NCBI GenBank assembly: GCA_000727475.1 | Contig: KL647327.1 | Span: forward strand, 203,011-267,010 | Direction: 5' to 3' | Source: Sarcocystis neurona | Lineage: Eukaryota; Apicomplexa; Conoidasida; Eucoccidiorida; Sarcocystidae | DNA: 64,000 bases | In this document: positions 11,764 through 23,095 of the stretch, piece after piece | Position numbering within the stretch: position 1 is the stretch's first letter | Layout of the letters: each line of letters begins with the position of its first letter | The notes under the pieces: generated by a model | Databases searched by the model: none | The model's input: only the letters and a program-made list of their open reading frames with translations | Told to the model about the DNA's origin: nothing | Translations under genes and position numbers: made by a program

Positions 11764-12546
11764 TCAGCCTGTCTGTTTGTATGCATCTTTGCTGTTGCTG
11801 CTCTTGCCTCTTCTTTTTGCTGCTGCCCTTGTGTTTTTGCTGGTTCCAGCGTTGCTGCGGCTGCCTTGCTCTGCGTATTCTCTGCTGCTTTCTCTCCTCT
11901 CTCGGCATATCTGCTGCTGCCGCCTCGCACTTTCCTGCTGCCACGTAAGCATGTCTCTCGTGTTTTGCGGTGGGCGACAGTTCTTCTCCGGAGGGGTGCT
12001 GCTGTGCACGTCGGCTCGCTCTTCCTGCTGTGGAGATGACGTGCTGCTATTGCTGCTGCTTTTTCGAGAAAGCGCCGCTGTACAACGGACGGCACCGGCA
12101 GACGCAAAGGAGTCAAGACCAGGCAGCCACCTACCGCTCTCTAAGAAATATTCTTCTAGCGCATGTTGGTGGTGAAATGCTCCCCAGAGCCTATCTTCAA
12201 GGTCGGCATCGCTCTCGCCTGCATCAGCAGCAGCAGCAGCCTCAGCAGCAGTGGCAACAGCAATGCCAGCAGTAGCAGCAATGGCAGCTGCAATAGCAGT
12301 GGCGGCATCAGTAGCAGTGGCAGCGGCAGTAGCGATGGCAGCGGCAGTAGCAACGGCAGCGGCAGCAGCAATGTCAATAACAGCAGCAATGCCAGCAGTG
12401 GCAGCAATGTCAGCAGTAGGAGCAAGGGCAGCAGTAGCGGCAGTGGCAGTAGTAGCAGCAGTGGCTGCGGCAGGGGCAATGGCAACAGCAGGAGCAGCAG
12501 CTCGGCAGCACTCCCAGCAGCAGCACCAGCATTTATAGCAACAGAG
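11764..12546 (-). CDS. HAAR-containing open frame, possible last exon
   Basis: A 260-codon open frame without ATG, ending in TGA at 11764. It starts after a possible 3' site (...GCGGTCGTAG). An Ala/Thr-rich HAAR of about 90 residues leads into clear non-repeat protein: DAGESDADLEDRLWGAF, HHQHALEEYFLES, then GRWLPGLDSF, and a Ser/Arg/Gln-rich tail with RDMLTWQQESARRQQQ. A GTAGGT donor right after FLES (near 12144) is an alternative exon end, in which case the tail is intronic. The acidic, helix-like segment after the Ala run is the best evidence of coding. Family unknown. Confidence 0.45.
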   Translation of the reverse strand, partial: LCCYKCWCCCWECCRAAAPAVAIAPAAATAATTATAATAALAPTADIAATAGIAAVIDIAAAAAVATAAAIATAAATATDAATAIAAAIAATAGIAVATAAEAAAAADAGESDADLEDRLWGAFHHQHALEEYFLESGRWLPGLDSFASAGAVRCTAALSRKSSSNSSTSSPQQEERADVHSSTPPEKNCRPPQNTRDMLTWQQESARRQQQICRERRESSREYAEQGSRSNAGTSKNTRAAAKRRGKSSNSKDAYKQTG

Positions 12547-12739
12547 CTACGACCGCGAGGACGGGAGATGAACAGATACAGCATCTGTAGCACTACAAGA
12601 AAAGCAATGCCACAGGCGTAGTAGTTGGAGCAGCCGCTGCTCCTCCGAGATGCTCTTTTTGCCAACAACGTCTCGACAACCACCAGTCCCTCTACAGCAA
12701 GTAGAAGCAAAATTCAAATATGACCGCCCCACGCATAAA

Positions 12740-12950
12740 CAAGTATGGAGAGCATACATATATATATATATAGATATATATATTCCCTTTTCCCTTTCTT
12801 TCTCTATACACGCATACACATATACATACACATATACATATATGTATATATATATATATTATATGCAAAATTATATCTATATATATATATATACATATAT
12901 GTATGTTTTCCTATATATACATATATATATACATATCAGATAAAGACATG
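12740..12950. repeat. TATA microsatellite
   Basis: TA and CATATA runs, probably intronic between the coding blocks at 13.75-13.27 and 12.55-11.76 kb. The stretch 12950-13260 is T-rich with no supported exon. Confidence 0.8.
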
Positions 12951-13267
12951 TATTAATTGTCAAATGTAGATATAGACGCAGGCTTCGCGCATATTGAGAG
13001 ATGTGTGCACGAGACTAGGAGAGGTTGATCGGGGCGATTTTTTCAGCATGTCATGACGGAACCTTCTGCGCTACTTCTTCGAATTTCTCTACCTCTTGCT
13101 GCTGATTTATCTATTCTTCCCTTCTGCACCTAAACTCAGCTGATCCTTTATCTATTCTTTTTGCTTCTCTGGCTATTCGTCTTGTTATTCTTGTTCTTCG
13201 TTCCCTTCTTCCCGTTGTTACTGCTCCTACTGTACTTCCTCCCTCCGTCTGCTTCTTCTCCTTTCAG

Positions 13268-13750
13268 TCATCCCCTCCGTGTGGTAGTCACGTACTCCTT
13301 TAACAAGCAGCACCAACAGCGACTGACCCTCGCAGCAGCAGCAGCAGCTACGAAGCTCCCTTCCCACTTCCCGCCTCCCAGCAGTACCAGCAGCAGGAAG
13401 GACTGAGCCCGCAGCCGCAACAGCGACGACGCTTTGAAGCAGCAGCAACAGCAGCAGCCGTAGCTCGTACGCTCCTCGGCAGCCACAAAAAGAGGTGCAC
13501 CCCCTGCAGACGAAGCAGCGGCTGCAGTCTCGGCGGCAGCAGCAACACTCTTGGCAGCAGCAGCAGCAGCAGCAAGACACTGTCGGCAGCAGCAGCAAGA
13601 CACTGTCGGCAGCACCAGCATGAGGAGCCCCTGTGCGGCACCAGCAGCAGTGAGCACAGCAGCAGCGTCACTCTCCGGTTGTTCATCAGCGGTCTTCTCG
13701 TGCTCTTCGGATAACATGGAAGCTTCGGCAGCAGCAGCAAACAACCCGGC
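13268..13750 (-). CDS. HAAR-containing exon of an unidentified gene
   Basis: From a 3' site (...CCGCAGGTCTTAG, phase 0, exon from 13750) the frame reads AGLFAAAAEASMLSEEHEKT, ADEQPESDAAAVLTAAGAAQ, then Cys/Ala triplet-repeat segments and GGAPLFVAAEERTSYG. It stays open to 13268; the true donor is not fixed (GTACGA after the AEER segment is one option). The acidic start is protein-like, unlike the other frames here. It may be an upstream exon of the 12.55-11.76 kb block, separated by the TA-rich intron. Confidence 0.4.
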   Translation of the reverse strand, partial: AGLFAAAAEASMLSEEHEKTADEQPESDAAAVLTAAGAAQGLLMLVLPTVSCCCCRQCLAAAAAAAKSVAAAAETAAAASSAGGAPLFVAAEERTSYGCCCCCCFKASSLLRLRAQSFLLLVLLGGGKWEGSFVAAAAAARVSRCWCCLLKEYVTTTRRG

Positions 13751-14798
13751 CTAAGACCTGCGGATGGCAGCGCCTCCTGCAGTGTGCGCAGCGCCGCAGT
13801 CTGGGCAGAGCAGCAGCAGGAAGCGACAGCAGCAGAATCGGGACACAGCAGCAGCGGCACGTCTGCAGCAGCAGCGCGTCCGACGTAGCAGCAGGAGTGC
13901 TGTAGCGGGTCAGCACTCCTGCTGTAGAGACGCAACAGCAAGCAGCCGCGAAGGGGGCAGCAACCACATCAGCACGGGGCCCATGCCTCTTCAGCAGCAG
14001 AAGCAGCGCAGCAGGCATCTCAAGACAGCGTTGGGAGCCCTCCCTTTGCACAAGAGGACTCGGGCCACTTTTCTCACTTCTCTCGCTTCCGTTGCCTGTC
14101 CCTCTTCCCCCTCTGTCTTTCGGTCTCTCTGTGTGTGCACCTGAAAGTCTCTGTGTCTCTCTTCGTCCATACGCGTGCGTCGCTTCTCTGTTTCTGTCTG
14201 TATCCCTCCCTTTCTTCGTGGGCTTCTCCCCAGTCCTCTGATCCACCGCATATACACGCGGGGGGGCGCGGGCAACAGAAGTGCGCAGGGGGGTGACACA
14301 CGAAGACGGTGAGTCGAGGAGAAGAGAAGATTTCCTCGCCCACGTCCACTTTGTCGCGTGTCTGTTTAATGCGTCCCTACGAACGTTCCCACCCTCAGAA
14401 ATGCCGCCGCGTCCTTCCTCCGCAGAGCGTCACACACGCAGCGCAGGTATAACACAAAAACTTCCGCAGAGACACACACGCACACACGCATGCATTTACA
14501 GAGACGCAGAGGCAGACGCATTTCTCTCTTTCTTCTTCTCTCTCTGGGCAGAGAGAGAAAAGAGGGGAAAAGTTGCCTGAAGAATTTGCGTCCCTGCGTG
14601 TGTGTCCTGCCAAAAGACCCGCTTGCGTCTACACTCTCCCAGTACAAACCCACACTCGCTCAAGTACACACATACACCTATACATATATATATGTATATA
14701 TATGTGCACCCACATATGCATATATATGTATATATGTCTGTGCAGGGGGAAGCGAGAGGCAGGAGGTGGCGGCCTCTTGTGCAATAGGTGTGAGCCCT
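13751..14798. other. CAG cluster then purine/pyrimidine-rich spacer
   Basis: 13790-14020 is CAG-rich on plus; a minus frame with DVPLLLCPDSAAVASCC may be coding but its edges are unclear. 14060-14580 is low-complexity with a TA run at 14690-14740. Upstream part of a minus-strand gene is possible. Confidence 0.35.
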
Positions 14799-15016
14799 TC
14801 ACTCACCGAAGTAGACGTCCTGGTTTCCGCAGGGCAGGCGGTCGAAGCGCAGGCGGTGGGGTCTGTCGAGCGTCTCCCGGTACTCTGTGCCACGGGCGAG
14901 GAGATCTCGCGGTCGCTGCTGCGGCCGGGGCGCGCGCGGGCGGTCGACGGCGCCGGGGTGCAGCGGCAGCGTCGTTCCGTAGCCGTCGTACATCGCAGCA
15001 CCTCCGTCGACGACGC
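14799..15016 (-). CDS. Last exon (exon 3) of a single-pass membrane protein gene
   Basis: A 218-bp exon after a CTG-rich 3' site (...CTGCTGCCGCAG), two leftover bases then 71 residues and TGA at 14799. The text is repeat-free and protein-like: VVDGGAAMYDGYGTTLPLHP, GAVDRPRAPRPQQRPRDLLA, RGTEYRETLDRPHRLRFDR, LPCGNQDVYFGE. A second minus frame is also open here but is Ser/Thr/Arg-rich and less plausible. The phase fits the exon-2 donor at 15763. Together with 15939-15763 and 16902-16629 this gives about 222 residues. Family not recognised. Confidence 0.5.
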
Positions 15017-15762
15017 CTGCGGCAGCAGCAACAGAGGCAAGGCAGCAGCAGCAACAGCAGCAACACGAGAGGAACACACGCGGCACCTTCGTCCGCTGCA
15101 CAGGAGCCCCGCTCTTTCTCCCGTGAGAGAGAAAGGGAGAAAAAAGGAAGAGGAATAAAGCGACAGAGAGGGAGACAAGTAAAGGAAGAGAAAGGGGGGT
15201 GGGACAGAAGAAGAGGAAGGGAGAGACAAAGGAAGGGAGACACAGGAACAGCAGCAGAGACAGGAGACGAGACAGACACAGAGATAGAGGAAGAGAACCA
15301 CAGAGAGACAGATGAGAGAGAAATAGAGAGAGAGAAGAGGAGGTGAAAGAGAAGAAGAGAGAAGCACATATGTCGCATATCCATGCAGCACGGCCACAGC
15401 CATATACACATACGCGCACCTATCGTTTCGTTTCGCAGGGCAGCGCAGGTTCGTATTCTCTCTTTGTCTCTCCGTGTCTTTCTCTCTTATAAATATATAT
15501 GCGGGGCAGCGCAGGTCCTTTCTTTCTCTCTCTATATCCCCATATATATATATATGCACAGGACGCACACGCAGAGGCACCCAACGTACACTTGGCCACA
15601 AACCTGGTGCAGTACAACGCGTACATATACAGAGAGCGAAGGACTGAGAAAGAGAGATAGAGACGGGGAGGTACACATATATGCACACGTGTAGGTGAAT
15701 AAATACATCTATACATATATATATGTATGCATCTTGACTGGCTTGGCATGCGTTTGTTGCAC
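15017..15762. other. Intron between exons 2 and 3
   Basis: Purine-rich on plus at 15120-15360; contains two near copies of GGGCAGCGCAGGT (about 15438 and 15503) each followed by a pyrimidine tract, and TA runs. No coding evidence. Confidence 0.45.
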
Positions 15763-15939
15763 CCCCGCCACACAGAGACAGCCCAGTAGCAGTAAAGAGA
15801 GACAGCCGTGTGGCCAGGCGCACGCCGGTTGCTGCCTGCGCGTAGTGCGAGGCGTTGTGAAGAAGCCGGTGCATGCCTGGATGCGTGAGGAAATTTCTGT
15901 GAGGCATCAGCGTCTGCCACAGCAGCAGGCAGCATCGTC
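15763..15939 (-). CDS. Exon 2 of the single-pass membrane protein gene
   Basis: A 177-bp exon, phases two in and one out, matching its neighbours on both sides. After the 3' site (...CTTCTGAACTCTGCAG) the frame reads RCCLLLWQTLMPHRNFLTHP, GMHRLLHNASHYAQAATGVR, LATRLSLFTATGLSLCGG and ends at a GTGCAA donor. An alternative 3' site 36 bases upstream (...CACCCTCTGTTTCGACAG) has the same phase and would add 12 residues. The TA microsatellite that follows in the same frame is intronic. LSLFTATGLSL could be a second hydrophobic segment but is short. Confidence 0.45.
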
Positions 15940-16628
15940 CTGCAGAGTTCAGAAGACCTCCTCGGCGGCGTGTCTCTGTCGAAACAGAGGGTGAGACAGA
16001 CAGCACGAAAGGAGGGCGTATTTGTAAAGGCCTTCTGCAGGACTGTTTCTATCTTTCGAAACATTCATCGCCTCGACTTAGGCTGCTGCCGAGCTGTATG
16101 TACGCACAAGTACATATATCTATATATACGAATATATATTATATGTGTACGTATGTACCTTGCAGACGTCAGGTGGTAAGTTGTGAGAGGTCTGCTTCTG
16201 TTATCCGAGTATGCTGGCGGTGGCTCTAGTGTCCCCTGTTATATGTCTGGAAGTGTTACACGTGGGGGTGAACAGCAGATCCGCAATCTCGAAGTACGCA
16301 GAGAGCAAGTGTCTGCGTCCCTCCATGTAATCGCCGTTTTACGTTTATTACGAAAACTCTGTCAATATATATATACACGCGCACATGCATATATGTATGT
16401 ATATCTTTATCAGTGTACATATACATGTATATACGTATGTATATGTTCTGTATGGACGAACGTGTATATCTATGTGCCCATGTTAGAGCCTCCCGCCTTA
16501 TTGTTTTTTCTTTTCTCTCTGTTCCTCTCTCTCCGTATGGCTTCACAGTTGCTGGAACCTCTCAGACAGGAGGCAACTCCACACGTACATATATCTATAT
16601 ATACACATATGTACATATATGGATATAC
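15940..16628. other. Intron between exons 1 and 2
   Basis: TA/GTAT microsatellites at 16100-16150 and 16360-16460. No supported exon. Confidence 0.45.
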
Positions 16629-16902
16629 CGGCGGGTTTATCAAACATTTTCCTGCCGTCTGCGTAGGTCCAGTTTCCCTTCATGAGCTGCAGCCATATGT
16701 TGTCTTCTTTCGAGTAGAACTTGTAGAAAGGGACGTACGTTTCCCACTGCAGCAACGGCAGCAGCAACAGAACGCAGCCGACAGCAGCGACAGCAGAGTG
16801 AGGCGGGTGGATAGCAGCAGCCAGCGCAGCACACAAGAGTTCCTCAGAAAGCCTTGCTTCTCCCCTCCCCCTCTGTTCTTCTGCGTCTTTTGAAATCCCT
16901 CG
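16629..16902 (-). CDS. First identified exon of a single-pass membrane protein gene
   Basis: A frame open from 16902 to the donor GCCG|GTATAT at 16628, one base left over. It reads ISKDAEEQRGRGEARLSEE, then LLCAALAAAIHPPHSAVAAV, GCVLLLLPLLQW (a clear membrane helix), and a polar aromatic-rich tail ETYVPFYKFYSKEDNIWLQL, MKGNWTYADGRKMFDKPA. No start codon is in frame after the upstream TGA, so the first exon lies further upstream and this exon begins at an unresolved 3' site between 16902 and about 16850. A short helix, one membrane span and a soluble C-terminal part of about 150 residues is the inferred topology. I cannot name the family. Confidence is high that this is coding, low on function. 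Confidence 0.55.
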
Positions 16903-16907
16903 TCATA

Positions 16908-17310
16908 ATGTGTACCCTCTGCGGTGTATGTACACCCTCTGCAATGCACAGAAACCCTTCAGTGCATGGTACACACACCCTGCACTGCACTGCACACACA
17001 TCCTCCGCAATGTGCATACATCCTATGCTCTATACGTACGTCGTCTGCGCTGTACGCAGACCTTCTGCAGTGTACATACACCCACTGTCGTACACAAATA
17101 CCCCTGTAGTGGCCACCCTCTGCGGTGTACATACACCTACTGCCCTGTACAAATATCCCCCTGGTGCCCACCCTCTGCAGCGTCCAGACACCCTCTAGGG
17201 TGCTCATACAGACACACAGACACACAGACACACACATACATACACACACATACACACGTACAGTCTCTGCGGTGTACATACACCCGCTGCGGTGTACGTA
17301 CACCCAAGGT
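16908..17310. repeat. Degenerate ~21-bp tandem array around a GTGTACRTACAC palindrome
   Basis: About 15 diverged copies of CCCTCTGCGGTGTACATACA on plus, interrupted at 17205-17260 by an ACACACATACA microsatellite. The unit core GTGTAC(A/G)TACAC is palindromic. The same core occurs singly at 3577-3590 and, slightly changed, at 52322-52334. Confidence 0.8.
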
Positions 17311-18570
17311 AGAGACTTGTGACGACAAAAAGTCTTCCTATCAGGCGTATACCGGTACACATGTGTTCAAACTTCCACAACGGCGCTAACGAAGAGCTTC
17401 TTTTTACATCCACTTGTGTGGGGAAAACTAGAGAATATGAATAGACAGGGGCACAAGCAGACGACAAAGAGAGAGAAAAGTGGATTCCGGGCGTCAAGGG
17501 GCACAGTTAACAAACGTATCCCTCCGCTAGAAGCACGCCGTCCACCGGATCAGGGCAGGGGAACCGAAGGCAGATGGAACACGCGCTGACGAAAGCGGCA
17601 GCAAATTTATACGCAGTCACACATGCCTTCAGACGCTTGTGTCTATATTGGCAACATCTACGTATTGAAGATTGTTCGCGTATACACTCGCAAATATTAC
17701 ATATCAAACGCTTCTCGAAGACTCCACGCGTTTCGGAAATGTATACGTACATCAGTGTACAATGTCCCTTTTATATACATCTGCCAATACCATACACACC
17801 CACTTGCTAACAAATATACCTATCTATCTATCTATCCATATATATATGTAAACACGCACGTACAAGTATACGCACACACACACCGACTCATTAACAAAGA
17901 TATTTATCTATCTATCCATCTATGTATATATGTGTGTATCTATCTATATACATATATATATATATATATACGTACACACGCACGTACACTTATACACACA
18001 TGGCCACACGTATATAAATTTTATCGTTCCTAAGGACCGTGCGAACGTATAAGCGATTTTACGTATATACACTTGTACAGCTCCTTATATATATATCTAT
18101 CTACAGACAAGTGTACATGCGTATAAATACGCTTATGTACAAACCTACATATACATATATATATATATATATATACAGACAAGTGTACATACGTATAAAT
18201 ATGCGTATAACCCATCTATATATATCTACAGACAAGTATAGACACGTCTAAATATGCGTGTGTACCAACCTAGACATATATATATATATTTGCGCGTCTG
18301 GAAAAATATACCATTTTTTCAACACGGAAGCGTGGCTCTTTGCCATATGCATATGCACGTCTATGTATATCTGTGTAGTCAACACAGGTACAGACACACG
18401 AAGAAAAAGAGACAGCGATAGGGGAGCAGACAGAGAGAGAGAAACGAGTGCAGGCGGTCTCACGGCCAGCAGCAAAACAGTCCACATTTACGAATACGGA
18501 GGAAAATCTGCACTCGCAGAGAAGGGAAAAAGTGGCTTCTCTTCATCTTTTGGGAAGCAACTTCACATAC
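17311..18570. other. Spacer with TA/CTAT microsatellites
   Basis: 17820-17960 and 18080-18290 are CTAT/TATA repeats. A plus frame from ATG 17574 (MEHALTKAAANLYAVTHAF) is possible but weak. Nothing else seen. Confidence 0.4.
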
Positions 18571-18711
18571 AGACACAGAGAGGAACACTCCGACGCAGCA
18601 ACCGACGAGAATGCGTTCTTTTTCTGGCGGAGCTCCATTTTCCGCAAATTTCAGAAAGGGTTCCACGCACGCACACATCAACGTGAACCTCTTCTCTTCC
18701 TTGCCGAGTTT
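18571..18711 (-). CDS. Candidate internal exon
   Basis: Exactly 47 codons between a 3' site (...TCTTCCCATCCCAACGAACTAAG) and a GTATGT donor, phase 0 on both sides. Reads KLGKEEKRFTLMCACVEPF, LKFAENGAPPEKERILVG, CCVGVFLSVS. Phase 0 matches the GTAAGA donor that ends the 23.1-19.66 kb block at 19661, so it may be that gene's next exon. Family unknown. Confidence 0.35.
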
Positions 18712-19660
18712 CTTAGTTCGTTGGGATGGGAAGAGACGGAGACACAGACAGGCAGCGAGAGGAGAAGTCTCCACACACACACACACACGCATCTCTTCTG
18801 TCTTGCCGAGCAGAACACCCGATAAACACGAAGAAGAAGAGAGTGGGTGGTCTCTGCGGAGCTGCGTGGGAAAAAGTCGCTGCCTCTTGCTGCAACAGAG
18901 ATTTGTCAGCAACAAATTTCTTCAGAAAATGTCAGGGGAGATAAGCTCCGTCATTCCTGGAGGACGCTGCTATCTTCTCGCTTGCAGACGAGCAGAGAGA
19001 GAGATTGCTGCGCAGACCCCGCAGAAGTATCCACGTGTATAGCGGTGTATATCTAGCTCAAAACACACAAACTTGTGTATGTTACTTTCTCCCTGTGTCT
19101 GCATATGTCTGTGTCTGTGTGTCTCTGCCCGCTCTCCCTCTCTCTCTCTCTATATATATATATATATTGTTACATACGTAGACATACAGATGTGTATACA
19201 CATGTATGTATGTATGTGTCTCTCTGTATATTAGTTGCATACATATCCACGCATATGTGTATTCACATCTACTCATATATATGTACGTGTCTGTCTGTCT
19301 GCCTATCTCTCTCTATTTATAAATATATATATATCTGCACCTGCGTGTGTTTGTGTCTTTTTCTCTCTCTGTATATATATGCATACGTACGTGTGTACAC
19401 ATATATATGTACATGTGTGTGTCTTTCTCTCTGTCTCTCTCTACACACACGGGTGCGTGTGTATATACATACACGTATATATATATATATACGTATAAAC
19501 CTGCACAGAAACCTACAGGTCTAATAAATACGTGAGTGCGCAGACGCACACATATATATTGTGTGTCTACACAGCCGTGTCTAGCTTGATTCTTAAGAGA
19601 GCTGCTGCCTAAGGGAGAAGAAGAAGAAGGAGAAGAAGCAGAGAGCGTTGTGCTTCTTAC
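18712..19660. other. Probable intron with TA/GT microsatellites
   Basis: 19140-19550 is TCTCTG and TATA/GTGTGT repeat. A short minus frame after a good 3' site near 18890 (QEAATFSHAAPQRPPTLFFF) is a further possible exon. Confidence 0.35.
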
Positions 19661-22600
19661 AGGCATCCCTTCGATAGGGTTGTCCCGACAAAAAAACATT
19701 CTCTCTTCAAATGCGCTGCCCGGCGGCGCGCTGTTCATTTTCATAGAGCCAATTCCCCAGCCTCTTCCTCCCCTGCTGCAGCTGTTGCTACTGTTCCTGC
19801 TCCTTCTCCTTCTGTCCCTAGCGGGGCTGCTGGAGCGCCCGCTGTAGTTCTGCCCGCTGCTGCTGCTGCTGCTCCTGCTGCGGCTCCTGCAGGTGCCGTC
19901 TCCGTCCCAGCAGCCTACCACCACAGAGCCAGCACCATGCGGAGGCCGAGATCGCTCACGTTGCAGCTGTTGCTGCTCTAGCTGCTGCTGCTGCTGTAGT
20001 TGTTCCTGCTGCAGCTGCTGGTGGTATGGCTGCTGCTGCTCTACCTGCTGCTGCTGCTGTCGTTGTTGCTGCTGCAGCTGTTGCTGATATAGCTGCTGCT
20101 GCTGTAGTTGTTGCTGCTGTAGTGATAGCTGCTGTAGTGACTGCTGCTGTAGCGACTGCTGCTGGAACTGCTGCTGTTCCTGCTGCCGTTCCTGCTGCCA
20201 TCCGCTGGTCCCCCTCGCTTGCCGCACCAGCTGCCGCACTACCTCAGCTGCATCAAGGAACAGGAGGAGGCCGTGCTGCCGTGGCTGCTGCCACTGGCGG
20301 TGCTTGCGGTCGATGTGGTGGGGCTGCTGCTGCTGTGGGAGCTGCTGCCGCCGTGTACAGACACCTGACCTGCTCGCCAGGACGCATCGTCTTCCTCTTG
20401 GAAAGCGACGCCGCTGCAGGCCTTGCTGTTGGATTACTTTTCCTCGCGTCCTCTTTGAAAAAACAAGAGTAGCAGCAACAGCCGCCGGAGCAGGCCACGA
20501 CCCTACACCTGCAGCAGCAGGACCTGCTGCCGCGGCAGGTGGTGCGCCACCCCCAGTAGCAACAGCAGCATCCTCGCGAGCAGCAGCGGCAGCAGCGCGT
20601 GAGGAGGGAACAGCGTCCTCGAAAGAAGCGCGAAAACGACCTGCAGCTCTACTCGAAAGAGCAGCTGGTGAGACAGCAAAACGCCGCCGCAACGCAGCAG
20701 CAAGTGAAGCAGCAACCCCTGCAGAAGAAGCAGCCGCAGGCAGCAGCACAGCAGCCCTCAATCCTGTAGCGGCAGCCGCAGTAGCAGAAAGCCCCTCGGC
20801 AGCAGCAAGAGACGCAGCAGCATATGCAGGGGCGCTAACAACCACGGCGCAAGCAGACGTTTTTCGACTGCATGTGAAAGGAGAAGCTGCAGCACTTTTT
20901 CTTCGCGCCTCTGCCTTTTCTGCTGCTGCACCGACGACAGATAAAGCGGCTTCGTGTGCCAACAGGACATCTCGTCGGGCAGCAGCGGCGCCTGCGGGTG
21001 CTACTCTTCTTCCTGCAGTGGCAGTCGTTCCTCCTCTTCCTCCTCCCTTTCGTTCTCCACAAGTGGATCTACTCGTTTGTGCTGCTGCGACAGCTGCGTC
21101 CCCGGCCCCGCAGATAGCAGCAGCACGGCAGCAACACCGCTGCGGCTGAGGCCGCGGCGTGTTCAAGCCGAAGACTGAGGCAGCAGCAGCGGCACCCGGC
21201 GTACGTGCGTGTGCGCGCAGCAGTAGCTTCTGCTGCAGCACATGTTTCATTGCTGCAGCGGCTTTCGGTGCTGCTGCTGCCGCAGTAAAACGTATATTGA
21301 AGCGCTGTCGGTTGGGGGGGGAGAAGCGGCAGAGAGGCGTCCTACCGGAGAGCTGCTTATGCTGCTGCTGCGCTGGGAGCCGCAGCTGCGCATGACAGCT
21401 GCTGCTGCTGCAAGCAGCTGACAGCAGCACAACAGCAGCGGCAGCAGTAGAGCCCGCAGGCGCCGCATGTCTCCTAGTAGGTGCTGACTCTTCGGCAGGA
21501 GCAGCAGTAGCACCTAGACAAGGCGCAAGTCGGCACCCAGGTGCAGCAACAGCAGAAGTGACGGCACGCAGACAAGCAGCAGAACTGCCTGCACCAGAAG
21601 CAGCAGCAGCGGCACGTAGAGGAGCAGGAGAGCATCCTACAGCCGCCGCAGCAGAGTGTGTAGCAGCAGCAGCAGCACAGGACGATGATGCAGAGCCTGT
21701 GGCAGCAGCAGCACAAGGAAAGTCTGGCGAATATCTTGCAACAGCAGCAGCAGCCCAATCAAAGGAAGCTGCATACAACGAAGAGAGAAGGAATATAGCA
21801 GTGACTCGGCCGAGCTTAGAGAGTGTGCAGACAGAGCTGCACAAACAGCCGCCAAAGCTGCAGCAGCAGCAGCAGGCAAACCAGCGGCCCCTGGCGATAA
21901 AGGAAGAATCCCCCAGAGAAGTGGAAGTTTTCCACTGCACCCTCTGGTCCCGCAGCCTTCTGCCCGTATCTTCTTTCAAGCAACAGCGAGCTTCCGCACG
22001 ATTGCTGCTGCTGCTGCTTCTGCTCGTGTACTCGCTGTCTCCGCCCGTAGTAGCCACGACGAGACCGGGCCGGCACTTCTTGCGGATGTCGAGACGTGTG
22101 CTTCGACTGAAGCTGCTGCTGGTACGTCGCCAGATGTGGCTGCTATTGCTGCTGCAGCATTTTTTAGTGTCGCTGGTGTGCCCAAGGGTGTTACTGTGCA
22201 TGCTGCTGCTGCCGCCACTGCACCTGCTGTCGCCGCCCCCCCTCCTGTTGCTGTCGTCGCCTCCGCTGTTGTCTCCGTTGCCGTTTCTGTTCCCGCTATT
22301 GCTACTGCTGCTTCTCCTGTTTAGGCTGCCTCTGCTGCCTTTACTGCCGCTGATTCTGCTGCTTCTGTCGCTGCTACACCTCCTGTGGCGGCTGGCGCAC
22401 GTGTGGTTGCTGCTACCGCTGCCCAGTCGCTGGTACGGGCCGCAGCAATATCTCTTACGACCCCGTCCGCCGCGCGCTGCACCGACGGCGCTGCTGCTTC
22501 TACGGACGCCTTCGCTGGTGTCCTCGTTGCAGCCACTGCTGTTCGTGCTCCTCGTCGACAATGTGCTGCTGCTTTTGACGCCGCTGCTGCTGTTCCTGCT

Positions 22601-23095
22601 GCTGTCGCACCTGATACTGCTGCTGGCTGTGAGGGGTCTGGTGCTGCCCCACCGCAGGCACCGCCTGCTGCTGCCCCTGCCGTCTTCGCTGCTGCTGCTC
22701 TTGCGCCTCTTTCTCAGCCGGCTCCATCTTGTTCTGAATGCGCTGCGGCTGCCCCCGCTCCCATTGCTGTTCCTGCTCCTATTTCTGCTCCTGCTGCTGC
22801 TCCTGCTGCTGCTTCTGCTGCTGCTTCTGCTGCTGCTTCTGCTGCTGCTCCCGCGGCGGTCCCTCTTGGCGGTGATACTCGTCACGCTGCTCCACCGCCT
22901 CCTGGCAGACCTGCTCCTGCTGCTGCTGCTACGTCCGCTGCTGCTGCGGCTGCTCCCGCTGCTTCTGCGGCTGCTTCTGCTGTTGCTGCAAGAGCTGCGG
23001 GGGGACTTGGCGTCGTGTCTGCTGCTGTGATGCTGCGCCCTTCCCCTGCGCCCGCGCAGTCGCCAGCGAAAACGATGCAGCAGCAACAACGCCAT
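19661..23095 (-). CDS. Long HAAR block, minus-strand gene of unknown function
   Basis: One minus frame is open for more than 1,100 codons, but most of it is triplet repeat: Ser/Arg-rich at 23.0-22.1 kb, Ala-rich at 21.8-20.5 kb, Gln-rich at 20.2-19.95 kb (runs such as QQQSLQQQ). Non-repeat islands are FLDAAEVVRQLVRQARGTSG (about 20.25 kb) and, at the end, GIGSMKMNSAPPGSAFEERM plus FFCRDNPIEGMP, which stops at a consensus GTAAGA donor (exon end 19661). The last kilobase is therefore likely coding in this frame. Upstream, other minus frames (for example one ending in SKRKTMRPGEQVRC, near 20.37 kb) look as good, so introns or frame changes inside the block are likely. No domain recognised. Confidence 0.35.

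Noticed and set aside
17574..17810. Plus ORF from ATG, MEHALTKAAANLYAVTHAF
   Set aside because: Reads well at first but runs into microsatellite, and all three frames nearby are open; no second exon found.
20304..21149. Plus-strand 281-codon Ala-rich frame with EEGTASSKEARKRPAALLE
   Set aside because: Looks partly real, but Ala runs arise from either strand of CAG repeat; the minus strand has the donor-supported end at 19661. Kept only as an alternative.
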